Positions 42,083 to 50,880 of a stretch of 64,000 bases of DNA are shown piece by piece (within the stretch, counting starts at the first letter, position 1; every line of letters starts with the position of its first letter). The translations under genes were made by a program, and so were the position numbers. The DNA lies in NCBI GenBank assembly GCA_964482205.1, contig CAYZWI010000002.1:124001-188000 (forward strand). The letters run 5' to 3'. The notes under the pieces are model-generated. The model was not told where the DNA came from. It worked only from the letters and a program-made list of their open reading frames with translations, and did not search any database. The DNA is from JAZDGX01 sp964482205. Its GTDB lineage: Bacteria; Eisenbacteria; RBG-16-71-46; CAIMUX01; WJJG01.

Positions 42083-44700
42083 CAGCTTCCCTCCTCCGGC
42101 GCCGGTTCGAGCGCGATGCATCCGGGCACCGGGCACACGAGCGGGCACAAGCCGCACCCGACGCAGCGTTCGCGATCCACTTCGCAGACCCGGTCGCCGC
42201 GCATCCGGATCGCGCGATGGCCTCCATCGCGGCAGGCGACGAAGCAGGCCCCGTCGCCGATGCACAGCGCCGGATCGATGCGCGCCTTGAGGACGCGCCG
42301 CGCGAGCTTCTCGTGCGTGGTCAAGCGCGACAGCGCGCCCCCGATCAGCGCCTCGGGAGTGGCAAGATCGCGGCGGTCGAGATATTCGGCTAGGCCTTCG
42401 CACAAGTCGTCGATGATGTCGAATCCATAGCGCATCACCGCGGTGCAGAACTGCACCGTGGTCGCGCCCGCGAGCAAGAACTCGACCGCGTCGCGCCAGG
42501 TGAGCGGGCCGCCCGTGCCGGTGACCGGCAGTCTCGTCGTGCGCGCGATTTCCGCGATCGCCCGCAAGGTGACCGGCTTGATGGCCGGACCGGACAATCC
42601 GGAATAGGTGGATGCTCCGGCGACATCGGGGCAGGGCGTCCAGCTGTCGAGATCGATGCCCGTCAGCGAAGGCAGCGTGTTGCTGGCGCAGATCCCGTCG
42701 CAGCCCGCTCCCTCCACGGCGCGCGCGATGACGGCGATGTCCGCGACCTGAGGAGTGATCTTGATCACCACCGGCGTCTTCGGCACGGCCTCCTTGACCC
42801 ACGCGGCCACCGTGCGCACCAGCGCCGGATCTTGTCCCAGCATCGCGCCCGGCTTGGAGCCCAGCGTTCCTTGCGGACACGAGAAGCTGCATTCGATCCA
42901 GTCGGCGCCCGCTGCTTCGAACAGGCGCGCGAGCGCCGCCCACTGTTCCCGGTCCGCGCCCATGATGCTCGCCGCGATGCGTTTCGCGGGAAATTCGCGC
43001 TTGAGCGCGCGCAGCCGCTCCGCCACGGCATCGGCGTCGTGTTCGGAAATGAGGTCGATGTTGCCCATCGCGTTCAGGCGGCCGCGATCCTCGAACGGCG
43101 CGGACATCATCGGATGGACGAGCGACACGACCGTTCCGGGAACCGTCGTCGTCTTCAGCACCGCGCCCGCCCATCCCGCCCGCAAGGCCGCGCGGGTCAT
43201 CTCGAGATCGTCGCTCGGAGGTCCGGCCGCGAGCAGGAAGGGATTCTCCAGCTCGCGCCCCAGGAAACGAACTTGCAGGCGCGCGCGCGGCGGCCGATGG
43301 AGGACCGAGCGTTCGCCGACGCCCGAGCCCTCGAGCTGCAAGTACGACGCGATCGCTTGCGCCGCCGCGTTGCCTTCGCCCACCGCGGCGACCACGGTTG
43401 CGGGCCCGGTGACTGCATCGCCTCCCGCGAACACTCCGGGCAGAGACGCTTCCTTCGAGATCCGATCGACGCGGATCGTTCCCGCCCGCTCGGTCGCGAG
43501 ATCGAGCGGGCTTGCGGGAACCGCGCCGGCGGCCACGAGCGCGTCATCGCAAGGAAAGTCGAATGGAATGCCTTCGGCTTCGTAGCGTTTCGCCGCGCGG
43601 CCGGAACCGATCCAGCGCACGCGCTGCAAGCGCACGCCGCGCAGCCCGTCCACGGAAGAGGCCGGCGCATCGGCGAGGAACTCCACCGGCATCACGCGGA
43701 AGAGCAGCTCGACGCCCTCGCGCAAGGCCGCGGCCACTTCGCGGGCATAGGCAGGCATTTCCTCGGGGCCGCGGCGGTAGAGAACGATCGCTTCGCGGCC
43801 CGAAGCGCGCACCACGCGGGCCGCGTCGATGGCGGTGTTGCCCCCGCCGATCACGACCACTCGCGCGCCGAGCACCGGTGCGCGTCCCGCGCGCGCTTCG
43901 CGCAAGTACGCGAGGGCCGGGCGAACGCGCGGATGGCCTTCGCCCGCGATGCGCAGCGGCAGCGCGCGGTCGGCGCCGGTCGCGACGAACACCGCGGCGA
44001 AGCCTGCTTCTTTCAGCGCGGACGCCGAAGCGATCTCTTCCCCGCAGTGGAACTCCACCCCCAGCTCGCGAACGATCTCGAGATCGCGCGCGAGCGTGTC
44101 CTCCTTCAAACGCGAGCCGGGGATCACGAAGCGCGCGAGCCCGCCCGGTTCGGCGGAACGCTCGAAGACCTCGACGGCGCAACCTCTGCGCGCGAGATCG
44201 GCCGCGCAGGCGAGGCCGGCCGGCCCCGCTCCCACGATCGCCACCCGCGGTCCGCGCGCCGCCGCGCGCGCAACCGGCAAACGCCCGCGCAGGCGCTCCC
44301 ATTCGCACACGAAACGCTGCAGCGCGGGGATGTCGATGGGCGTCGAGAGTTTTTCGCGCAGGCAACGCCCCACGCACAGCTCTTCGGCGGGACAGAGATC
44401 CGCGCACGAGCCGGCCAGGATGTTTCGATCGCGCAAGTGCCGCGCCGCGCCGGCCAGATCGCCGAAGCGGATCCGGCGGATGAAGCGGCGCGGATCGATG
44501 CCCGCGGGACAGCCCGCGCGACAGGGCGGGTCTTCGCACAGCAAGCAGCGCCAGGCCTCATCGTGCGCTTCGCGCGCGAGACCCGCGCGGCGAATCGCTT
44601 CGCGATCGGGCAGGCGATCGGGCGAGTGCTCGGACATGCTGTCGGGCGCGCGCTCGGGCGCGCCGCCGGGCGCGATGGAATCTCGGGCGTCAGCGGTCAC
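42082..44700 (-). CDS. Single-chain dihydropyrimidine dehydrogenase-like flavoenzyme (PreT-PreA fusion)
   Basis: An 872-residue fusion with the domain order of eukaryotic DPD. It has an N-terminal 4Fe-4S domain (Cys 52, 55, 60, 64, 99, 103, 109 and 113), an FAD domain with VAIVGAGPAGLA (about 153-164), an NAD(P) domain with VVIGGGNTAIDAARV, an FMN barrel with GNIDLISE and the catalytic-Cys motif SFSCPQG, and a C-terminal ferredoxin domain. It should reduce uracil/thymine or a related heterocycle. Oddities: the first C-terminal cluster motif is C-x2-D-x2-C-x3-C (Asp816 for Cys), and the Asn before the SCP motif of DPD is Ser here. E. coli splits this enzyme into PreT and PreA. GTG is the start (AGGAG eight bases upstream). 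It overlaps the macrodomain gene by one base. Confidence 0.85.
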   Translation of the reverse strand: MTADARDSIAPGGAPERAPDSMSEHSPDRLPDREAIRRAGLAREAHDEAWRCLLCEDPPCRAGCPAGIDPRRFIRRIRFGDLAGAARHLRDRNILAGSCADLCPAEELCVGRCLREKLSTPIDIPALQRFVCEWERLRGRLPVARAAARGPRVAIVGAGPAGLACAADLARRGCAVEVFERSAEPGGLARFVIPGSRLKEDTLARDLEIVRELGVEFHCGEEIASASALKEAGFAAVFVATGADRALPLRIAGEGHPRVRPALAYLREARAGRAPVLGARVVVIGGGNTAIDAARVVRASGREAIVLYRRGPEEMPAYAREVAAALREGVELLFRVMPVEFLADAPASSVDGLRGVRLQRVRWIGSGRAAKRYEAEGIPFDFPCDDALVAAGAVPASPLDLATERAGTIRVDRISKEASLPGVFAGGDAVTGPATVVAAVGEGNAAAQAIASYLQLEGSGVGERSVLHRPPRARLQVRFLGRELENPFLLAAGPPSDDLEMTRAALRAGWAGAVLKTTTVPGTVVSLVHPMMSAPFEDRGRLNAMGNIDLISEHDADAVAERLRALKREFPAKRIAASIMGADREQWAALARLFEAAGADWIECSFSCPQGTLGSKPGAMLGQDPALVRTVAAWVKEAVPKTPVVIKITPQVADIAVIARAVEGAGCDGICASNTLPSLTGIDLDSWTPCPDVAGASTYSGLSGPAIKPVTLRAIAEIARTTRLPVTGTGGPLTWRDAVEFLLAGATTVQFCTAVMRYGFDIIDDLCEGLAEYLDRRDLATPEALIGGALSRLTTHEKLARRVLKARIDPALCIGDGACFVACRDGGHRAIRMRGDRVCEVDRERCVGCGLCPLVCPVPGCIALEPAPEEGS

Positions 44701-44751
44701 GCAGATGACTCCTTGCCGTTCTCATGGCTCCTTGCCGTTTTCGTTCCCCTC

Positions 44752-46584
44752 TCATGACGCATCGAGATAAGCGCCTCCCTGGCGCACGGTTCCCGGCAGG
44801 CGGGGCGCGAAGTCGCGCAGATTCCGAGCGAGCGCGGGCGCTTCCGCGGGATCGATCGCATAGAAGGCGACCAGATCTCCGCCGTTGACGACATTGCGCT
44901 CGATTTGCCAGTGCCCGACCCGCTCCCACGAGGACGGAATGCGGATCCAGTTGGGGTAGAGAATCGCCATGCGGCCCTTGCGCGCACGAACGATGCGATC
45001 GACGGCCGAGACATCGTAGCGCTTCGAGCGCAGCGCCGAGAGCACTTCGCGATCGGCCAGCCCGTAGACATCGATGCAGCGCAGATCCGCCAGGAAATTC
45101 GCGGCGCCGATGTCGTTCAACGCCACGGCCGCGCCCGCGTATCGTTCGCGAAGGAAGAGGCCCATTTGATACTGCTGTTCGAAGATGTTGGCGCTCGCGC
45201 GCGGAGCATCGATCCACGCGCGCACGCCCCGATCCCCCATCGCCACGAGCGTGAGAAGCGCGAGCACGACGGCGGGAGCGCGGTGCTTGATGGCCCGCAG
45301 CGTCGCGAGATTCCCAGGGCCGGGCGCACGGGATTCGACATCCGCCACGGCGAGCGCCAAGGCGACGATCCCGAAAGCGACCAGATACGCTTCGTAACGA
45401 TAGAACCACCCGAGCTCCGCGAAGGAGAGATGCAGCAGGAGCGCGACGAGAAAGACGAAGAGCAGCATGCGCCCGGGCGATTCCCGTGAGACGAGCGCGG
45501 GAGACTGCGATGCCGAGGATGGCTCGGGCCTGCGCGCCAGCCACACCAGCGCGGCCAGCGCCGGCGCCAGGAGATGCGGATTCACGAACAGGCGGCGAAG
45601 CGCGCGGTATCCGGTCAGGGTGGATGCGAGCCGCGCCGGGTCATCGAAAGGCAGGCCCGCTTTGCGCAGCAACGGATTCGGCAGGAAGGAGGCGCCGTTC
45701 GAAGTCTGCACGATACCGAGGAGAATCACCGGCGCCATGCCGATCGCGCCGATCAGCACGGCCTCCCGGTACCTTCGCCGCCACGCGAAGGCGAGGCAGA
45801 CGGGCAGAAGCAGGAATAGGCTCTCGTACCGAATCGCCACCAACACGAAAGGAAGAACCCAGAACGCGAGAGCGGGGCGCCAGACTGCGACCGCAGCGCG
45901 CAGACCGCGCGCGCGGCCCACATCCGTACCCCCATCCGTGCCCCCATGCGTGCGGCTATCGTCCGTCCAGCGGCGCGCGACCGCTGTTGCGAAGAGCACC
46001 ACGGCGAGCAAGTGCAGCGTGTGCTCCTGGCCGCTCATCACCAACGGCACGAGCGGCGTGAAGAGGACGATGGCGAGCAGCGCGATCAGGGGCAGGGTCG
46101 AGCGCGAATCGGAGACCGCCTGCGCGCCGGCCGCCCGGGGAGCGAGCAGCCGGAAAGCGGCCCACAAGAGGAGCAGGGCCGCGACGATGTTGAGCGCCAC
46201 GGGAACGAGTTCGCTGGGACCGCTGATCGCATAGATGCCTGCAAGCAGCAGGGTCCACAAGGGCGAGGAGGATGTCGCGCTGAATTCGTAAGGCGTCACG
46301 CCCCACACGCCATGGCTCGCGAAATGCTTCGCCATCGCCATGTGAATGTAGGCGTCGTCGAGGGTGTAGACGAGACGGCCGTTCGTCAACGCCAGCGAGC
46401 GCGCGAGAGCGATTGCGAGAAGCGCCGCAAACAGCGCGACGGGAACGGCGAGCGTGAGTGCGCTTCGGCGTGTCTTCACGGACGCAGGCTCGCGCGCGCC
46501 CGCGAGCTCGACTGCCCGCGCGCGTGCGGGCGCAGACGCCTTTTCGCCGGCCGGCCTCATCGAGCTTTCGCCATCCCGCCCCAT
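44752..46584 (-). CDS. Polytopic membrane glycosyltransferase-like protein
   Basis: A 610-residue protein. After a soluble N-terminus (about 40 residues) and a first helix comes a loop with TLDDAYIHMAMAKHFASHG and a FSATSSSPLWTLLL segment, typical of PMT-like enzymes with an acidic first loop. About ten further helices fill residues 110-450, and a soluble C-terminal part (about 450-610) includes AVALNDIGAANFLADLRCID. Proteins of this layout use lipid-linked sugars to modify glycans or proteins. GAGGAT upstream fits the start at 46584, and an ATG eight codons in is possible. It lies 51 bases upstream of the flavoenzyme gene on the same strand, though a functional link is not obvious. Confidence 0.7.
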   Translation of the reverse strand: MGRDGESSMRPAGEKASAPARARAVELAGAREPASVKTRRSALTLAVPVALFAALLAIALARSLALTNGRLVYTLDDAYIHMAMAKHFASHGVWGVTPYEFSATSSSPLWTLLLAGIYAISGPSELVPVALNIVAALLLLWAAFRLLAPRAAGAQAVSDSRSTLPLIALLAIVLFTPLVPLVMSGQEHTLHLLAVVLFATAVARRWTDDSRTHGGTDGGTDVGRARGLRAAVAVWRPALAFWVLPFVLVAIRYESLFLLLPVCLAFAWRRRYREAVLIGAIGMAPVILLGIVQTSNGASFLPNPLLRKAGLPFDDPARLASTLTGYRALRRLFVNPHLLAPALAALVWLARRPEPSSASQSPALVSRESPGRMLLFVFLVALLLHLSFAELGWFYRYEAYLVAFGIVALALAVADVESRAPGPGNLATLRAIKHRAPAVVLALLTLVAMGDRGVRAWIDAPRASANIFEQQYQMGLFLRERYAGAAVALNDIGAANFLADLRCIDVYGLADREVLSALRSKRYDVSAVDRIVRARKGRMAILYPNWIRIPSSWERVGHWQIERNVVNGGDLVAFYAIDPAEAPALARNLRDFAPRLPGTVRQGGAYLDAS

Positions 46585-46607
46585 GCCGCCATCCTCGGTG
46601 CTTCCGG

Positions 46608-47966
46608 CTATCCGGGGAAGTAGTCCGGCGTCCCGTATTGCAGCAGGCGCTGTTGCCCGCTCAGGGAGCGAATGCGGGTCGCATCCTGCACGACTTCGAG
46701 CGTGCCGAGATACCCGCCCGCATCATCGCGCATGGCGAAGTAGCGAATGTGCACGAAGCGCCCGCGCATCTCGATCCAGAACTCCGCCACGCTCTGCCGG
46801 CCGGCGCGGAAATCGCTCAGGATGCGTTCGACTGTCGCGACGCTCTTCGGCGGGTGGCATTGCTGAACGCGCCGCCCGAGAATCGCGCGGCTGCGAGGAA
46901 AGACCCGTTCGCCCGGCGAGAAGAAGGCCACCCGATCGTCGGCATCGACGAAGGTGAGATCCACCGGAAGCGCGCCGAAGAGCGCAGTGAGCTGCGCAAA
47001 GGTGAGCTGCCCGGTGGCGAAGCGCGCGCGGCCGCCCGAGAGGCCCTCTCCGCCCGGCATCATCTGCGGCGCCTCCTGTGCCTTCTGTGCCTTGTGCGCC
47101 TCCCGCGCCTCCTGCGCCGAGGCTTCGTGCCCCGCTTCCGCGCGTCCCGCCGCTTTGGGCGGGGCGTAGCCCTCGCGCGGCTCGACCAGACACCATCCGT
47201 ATTCGGGGGACTGCCGCCAGATCTCGCCCCATTCCTCCTCGCTCAGCTTCTGCATCGCCATGGGCAGGAGGATCTGCTCCTCCTTCACGATCATCTCTTC
47301 CAGCGCGGCGAGCGCCGGCTCGGCCTGTTGCTGCAAGAGCGCTTTCTCTTCGCCGATCAGCCTGGTGATGCCGGCCAGGCCTTGGGCGAGCCCTTTGAGA
47401 AGATTGCGGGCCTCATCGTCCTTGCCCCACATCACCGTGGTCGGCCCCGTCACGCCATGGCGTTCGAGATAGGGGAAGAGGAGCTGCTCCTTGCGCTGAT
47501 AGTGCTTCTCCACATCGAAGAGATCGTTCGTGATTTGGCGCAGTTCGTAGAGCGCTTCTTCGCGCGCGGCGGGGTCGCTGGACGAGACCATCCCGGAGGC
47601 CACCGCGCGCAGATGCGCCATCCGCTCCCGGAGCGCGGCATTCTCGCGGCGGAAGGTGTCGACCGGATGGCCCGGGGCCGCCTCCTGGCCCGCTTGCGCC
47701 AGGATCTCGCGCACGAGCGAGGAGTGCAGATCGCACATCGATTGGATCTCGTCCGCCGAAATCCCTTCGCTCATCAGCTCCTGCTCCATGGCGGCGATTT
47801 CTTCGGCGGTCGTCTGGCGCACGATCGTGCGCAGCGCCGCGCGCACCGTATCCGGCGATTCCCCCGCGTGCAGCTTGCGAATGATGCCCTTCAGCGCTTC
47901 CAGGCGCTGCCTTCTCGCGGGATCGCTCGCGCCTCCCGCCTTCTTGCCCGCGTCGTTCATCGTCAT
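46608..47966 (-). CDS. DUF438/hemerythrin-like/PAS protein
   Basis: A 452-residue protein with three parts. Residues about 15-95 match DUF438 (RRQRLEALKGIIRKLHAGES ... CDLHSSLVREIL). Residues about 100-250 form a hemerythrin-like HHE bundle with His in FRRENAALRERM, DVEKHYQRKEQLLFPYLERHG and VKEEQILLPMAMQKL. After an Ala/Glu/Lys linker (AREAHKAQKAQEAP) the C-terminal PAS domain (about 320-452) contains LTFVDADDRVAFFSPGERVF. It probably senses oxygen, NO or redox state through a di-iron site and PAS ligand; no output domain is present, so it may bind a partner. GAGGAG upstream supports the start. Confidence 0.88.
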   Translation of the reverse strand: MTMNDAGKKAGGASDPARRQRLEALKGIIRKLHAGESPDTVRAALRTIVRQTTAEEIAAMEQELMSEGISADEIQSMCDLHSSLVREILAQAGQEAAPGHPVDTFRRENAALRERMAHLRAVASGMVSSSDPAAREEALYELRQITNDLFDVEKHYQRKEQLLFPYLERHGVTGPTTVMWGKDDEARNLLKGLAQGLAGITRLIGEEKALLQQQAEPALAALEEMIVKEEQILLPMAMQKLSEEEWGEIWRQSPEYGWCLVEPREGYAPPKAAGRAEAGHEASAQEAREAHKAQKAQEAPQMMPGGEGLSGGRARFATGQLTFAQLTALFGALPVDLTFVDADDRVAFFSPGERVFPRSRAILGRRVQQCHPPKSVATVERILSDFRAGRQSVAEFWIEMRGRFVHIRYFAMRDDAGGYLGTLEVVQDATRIRSLSGQQRLLQYGTPDYFPG

Positions 47967-48086
47967 TCCGCTCCTCTGCCTCCTTCTCAGGATGGCGTCA
48001 CGGCGCCGCCGTGTTCTCCCCGCATCGGCAGGCGAGGCCGCGCGGCTGGCGCGTCCTCGCGATGGCCTGGCGGAGCCAACCCAAAG

Positions 48087-49340
48087 CTACGACGCCTCGA
48101 AGAACTCCGCATGAATCGCGCGCACCGCGCTGCGCTCTTCCTGAGCGTCCACGAGGACGCCGATGATCATGTTCGAATCGACGCTCTGCAGAATCGTGAC
48201 CTTGGCCTGCGTCAGCGCGCGCACGATGCGATGCATGACGCCCGGCACGCCATGGATTCCCCCGCCGACCAGCGTCACTTTCGCGCACGGGACGCGCGCA
48301 TCCATCGAGAGCCCGGCATCCCGCACCGCCGCGCGCACGCGCTCGAGCGCGCCCTGCTCCAAGGTGAAGACCACGCGATCCGCCTCGATGCCCATCATGT
48401 CCAGGGTGACGCCGCGTTCGGCGATGACCTTGAACAGCCGTTCCAGCAAGTGAGGTTGCGCGCGGAAATCGGCCCCATGGACGCGCGCCTGCGCGATGCC
48501 CGCGCGCGAGGTGACCGAGACCGCGCACCCGCGCACGCCGGGATCGAAGCGATGCACCGCATCGGACATCAGCCGCGTGCCTTCGCTCTCCGGCCGCGCG
48601 GTCAGGATCGTGACGGGCAGGTTGGCCTCTCGCGCGAGCTCGGCAGCGCGCGGATGCAGCACCGTCGCGCCCTTGTGGGCGAGCTCGGCCGCCTCCTCGA
48701 AGGTGATGGGAGAGATGCGCTCCGCCGAAGGAACGATGCGCGGATCGGCGGTCCGCACGCCGTCGACATCGGTGAAGATCTCCACCCGCGAAGCGTCGAG
48801 CGCCACGCCCAGCGCGACCGCGGTCGTGTCGCTTCCGCCGCGCCCGATGGTGGCGATGTCCCCCGCGCGGGTGATCCCCTGGAATCCGGCCACCACCACC
48901 ACCTCGCCCTTGGCGAGGTGATCGCGAATGCGGCCGGTGCGGATCTCCACGATGCGCGCGTCCTGATGGCGGTCGTCGGTCACGATGCCCGCTTGGAAGC
49001 CGCGCAACGAGACCGCTTTCAGGTGGCGTTCGTTCAGCAGAGCGGCGAAGAAAGCCGCGCTGATCTCCTCTCCGCAAGCCATCAAGGCGTCGCGCTCGCG
49101 GGCGGGGCAGGCGGACAGATCGCGCACGAGACCGAGGAGGCTGTCGGTGGCATAGGGATCGCCGCCGCGGCCCATCGCCGAGACGACGACGACCACCGGC
49201 TCCCCGGCCGCCTTTCGTTCGGCCACGCGCGCCGCCGCCGCTTCGCGCGCCTCAGGGGTGGAAAGCGAGGTGCCGCCGAATTTCATCACGAGACACGCGG
49301 CGCTCGATTGCCGGCGTTCATCCTGGGCCTTGTCCTGCAT
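48087..49340 (-). CDS. lysC: Aspartate kinase
   Basis: A 417-residue monofunctional aspartate kinase. It has VMKFGGTSLST (residues about 18-28), the VVSAMGRGGDPYATDSL loop, GFQGITRAGDIATIGRGGSDTTA (the aspartate/ATP site) and EIFTDVDGVRTADPR (about 190-204). The C-terminal third holds two ACT modules (AGIAQARVHG and CAKVTLVGGGIHGVPGVM) for feedback control by lysine or threonine. The length and the DPYATDSL segment remind me of Bacillus DapG. It makes aspartyl phosphate, the first step to lysine, threonine and methionine. It lies 46 bases downstream of asd with its own GAGGAG site, an obvious two-gene operon. Confidence 0.92.
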   Translation of the reverse strand: MQDKAQDERRQSSAACLVMKFGGTSLSTPEAREAAAARVAERKAAGEPVVVVVSAMGRGGDPYATDSLLGLVRDLSACPARERDALMACGEEISAAFFAALLNERHLKAVSLRGFQAGIVTDDRHQDARIVEIRTGRIRDHLAKGEVVVVAGFQGITRAGDIATIGRGGSDTTAVALGVALDASRVEIFTDVDGVRTADPRIVPSAERISPITFEEAAELAHKGATVLHPRAAELAREANLPVTILTARPESEGTRLMSDAVHRFDPGVRGCAVSVTSRAGIAQARVHGADFRAQPHLLERLFKVIAERGVTLDMMGIEADRVVFTLEQGALERVRAAVRDAGLSMDARVPCAKVTLVGGGIHGVPGVMHRIVRALTQAKVTILQSVDSNMIIGVLVDAQEERSAVRAIHAEFFEAS

Positions 49341-49386
49341 CCGTCTCCTCGTCTTCTCGCGCCCGCTCTCCCCTGCTTCCCGCTCT

Positions 49387-50460
49387 TCACACGCGCGCCG
49401 CGTGGAGCGCCCCGCGCGCGATCATCTCTTCCGCGATCTGGATCGCATTCAACGCGGCGCCCTTCCACAATTGATCGCCCACCACCCAGAAGCGCACGAC
49501 GCGCTTGTCCTCCGCGCCCACCCGAATGCGCCCCACGAAGGTCTGCTCGTTGCGGATGAGCTCGCGCGGCGAAGGCAGCTCGGCCAGCGCGAGGCCGGGC
49601 GCGCTCGCCAACGCCGCCGTCACTTCCTCCTTGGCGACCGGCCACCGCAATCGCACGAGGACCGATTCCGAATGGCAGCGCTCGACCGGCACGCGCACCG
49701 TGGTCGCGTAGACGCGCAGGTCGGGCGCATCCAGGATCCGGCGCGACTCGCGCACGATCTTGTACTCCTCGTAGCAATCGCCCTCGGGCAGGAGATCCCC
49801 GATCTTCGGAATCAGGTTCAAGAAGATCGGCCGATCGTAGTGGTGCCAGCTTTCCTTCTCGCCCATCGAGAAGGCGCGCGCCTGGGCATACAGCTCATCG
49901 CGCGCCTCTTTCCCCGCGCCCGACACCGATTGATAGGTGGAGACGACGATCTCCTCGACGCCGAAGGCCCGATGCAACGCGGCGACCGGCAAGAGCAGGA
50001 TGATCGTCGAGCAATTGGGATTGGCGATGATCCGCCGTTCGGGAATCGCGGCGAGCAAATGCCCATTCACCTCGGGGACGACGAGCGGGATGTCCGGCTC
50101 TTCGCGAAACGCCGAAGAATTGTCGATCACGAGAACGCCCGCTTGCGCGAAGCGGGGCGCCTGCTCGCGCGCGATCTGCTTGCCGGCCGAGAAGAGGGCG
50201 AGATCGAGGCCGGCGGGGTCGGCCTGCTCCAGTTCCTCGACCACCAGATCCTCGCCGCGCCAGCGGATCGTCTGGCCCGCGGAACGCGCGCTCGCGAACA
50301 CGCGCAAGCGGCCGATTGGAAAGCGACGGCGCTCCAGGAGATCGAGGAATTCGCGCCCGACGAGTCCGGTCGCGCCCGCCACGCCGACCTGAAGCGGCGG
50401 AGTCCCGCTCATTCCTTCTTCCGTCCCGCTCATTGCTTCAGACTTCCTGCTGCCGGCCAT
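49387..50460 (-). CDS. asd: Aspartate-semialdehyde dehydrogenase
   Basis: A 357-residue enzyme with the NADP site GVAGATGLVGRE (residues about 26-37), the catalytic Cys in NPNCSTI (about 150-156) and the STYQSVSGAGKEA and VRVPVERCHSES substrate blocks with the catalytic His. It reduces aspartyl phosphate to the semialdehyde, the next step after the aspartate kinase encoded downstream. The N-terminus carries about 20 extra residues with three possible ATG codons; the first (50460) has GGGAG at proper spacing. The upstream gap of 420 bases to the divergent methyltransferase gene holds no gene I can support. Confidence 0.93.
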   Translation of the reverse strand: MAGSRKSEAMSGTEEGMSGTPPLQVGVAGATGLVGREFLDLLERRRFPIGRLRVFASARSAGQTIRWRGEDLVVEELEQADPAGLDLALFSAGKQIAREQAPRFAQAGVLVIDNSSAFREEPDIPLVVPEVNGHLLAAIPERRIIANPNCSTIILLLPVAALHRAFGVEEIVVSTYQSVSGAGKEARDELYAQARAFSMGEKESWHHYDRPIFLNLIPKIGDLLPEGDCYEEYKIVRESRRILDAPDLRVYATTVRVPVERCHSESVLVRLRWPVAKEEVTAALASAPGLALAELPSPRELIRNEQTFVGRIRVGAEDKRVVRFWVVGDQLWKGAALNAIQIAEEMIARGALHAARV

Positions 50461-50880
50461 CGGTTTCTCCCTGCGCGGCGGGCTCGCTGATCTTCTCGAG
50501 ATTCGGGGTCGCCTCGGCGTGCCAAGCGTCGAGCGCCGGGGATGCCGGCCTTCGGTCAGCCGCTCGTCTCCCGCGCGGAATGAGAATCGTCGTCTCCGCG
50601 ATGCCGGGCGTCAAGGCCCGTGGTCCATGGATTCGGGTTCACGCGCTTTCGGATCACGAGGCGCGCTTCCGCGGGCAGAGGCGCGCCGTTCCGTTGGAGC
50701 GACGCGCGTTCCTTCCGCAAGGCAGCGCCTCACTTTCCACGGGGCAAATGTCCGGTTCCCTCCTGCGGCGACTCCTGGCATACTGCCCTCGCATGGTCGG
50801 CGTATGCATGGGACCGCCCCTTCCCCTATGACGGTGGTACCCGGCCGTCCGCCCGCCGGGTCGAGCAGGGAGTTGGCCGC

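Noticed and set aside
42850..42910. Apparent loss of the catalytic Cys in the DPD-like FMN domain
   Set aside because: I first aligned the active-site Cys with a later position that is Leu here. The catalytic Cys of this family is the one in the NLSCP motif, which is present as SFSCP.
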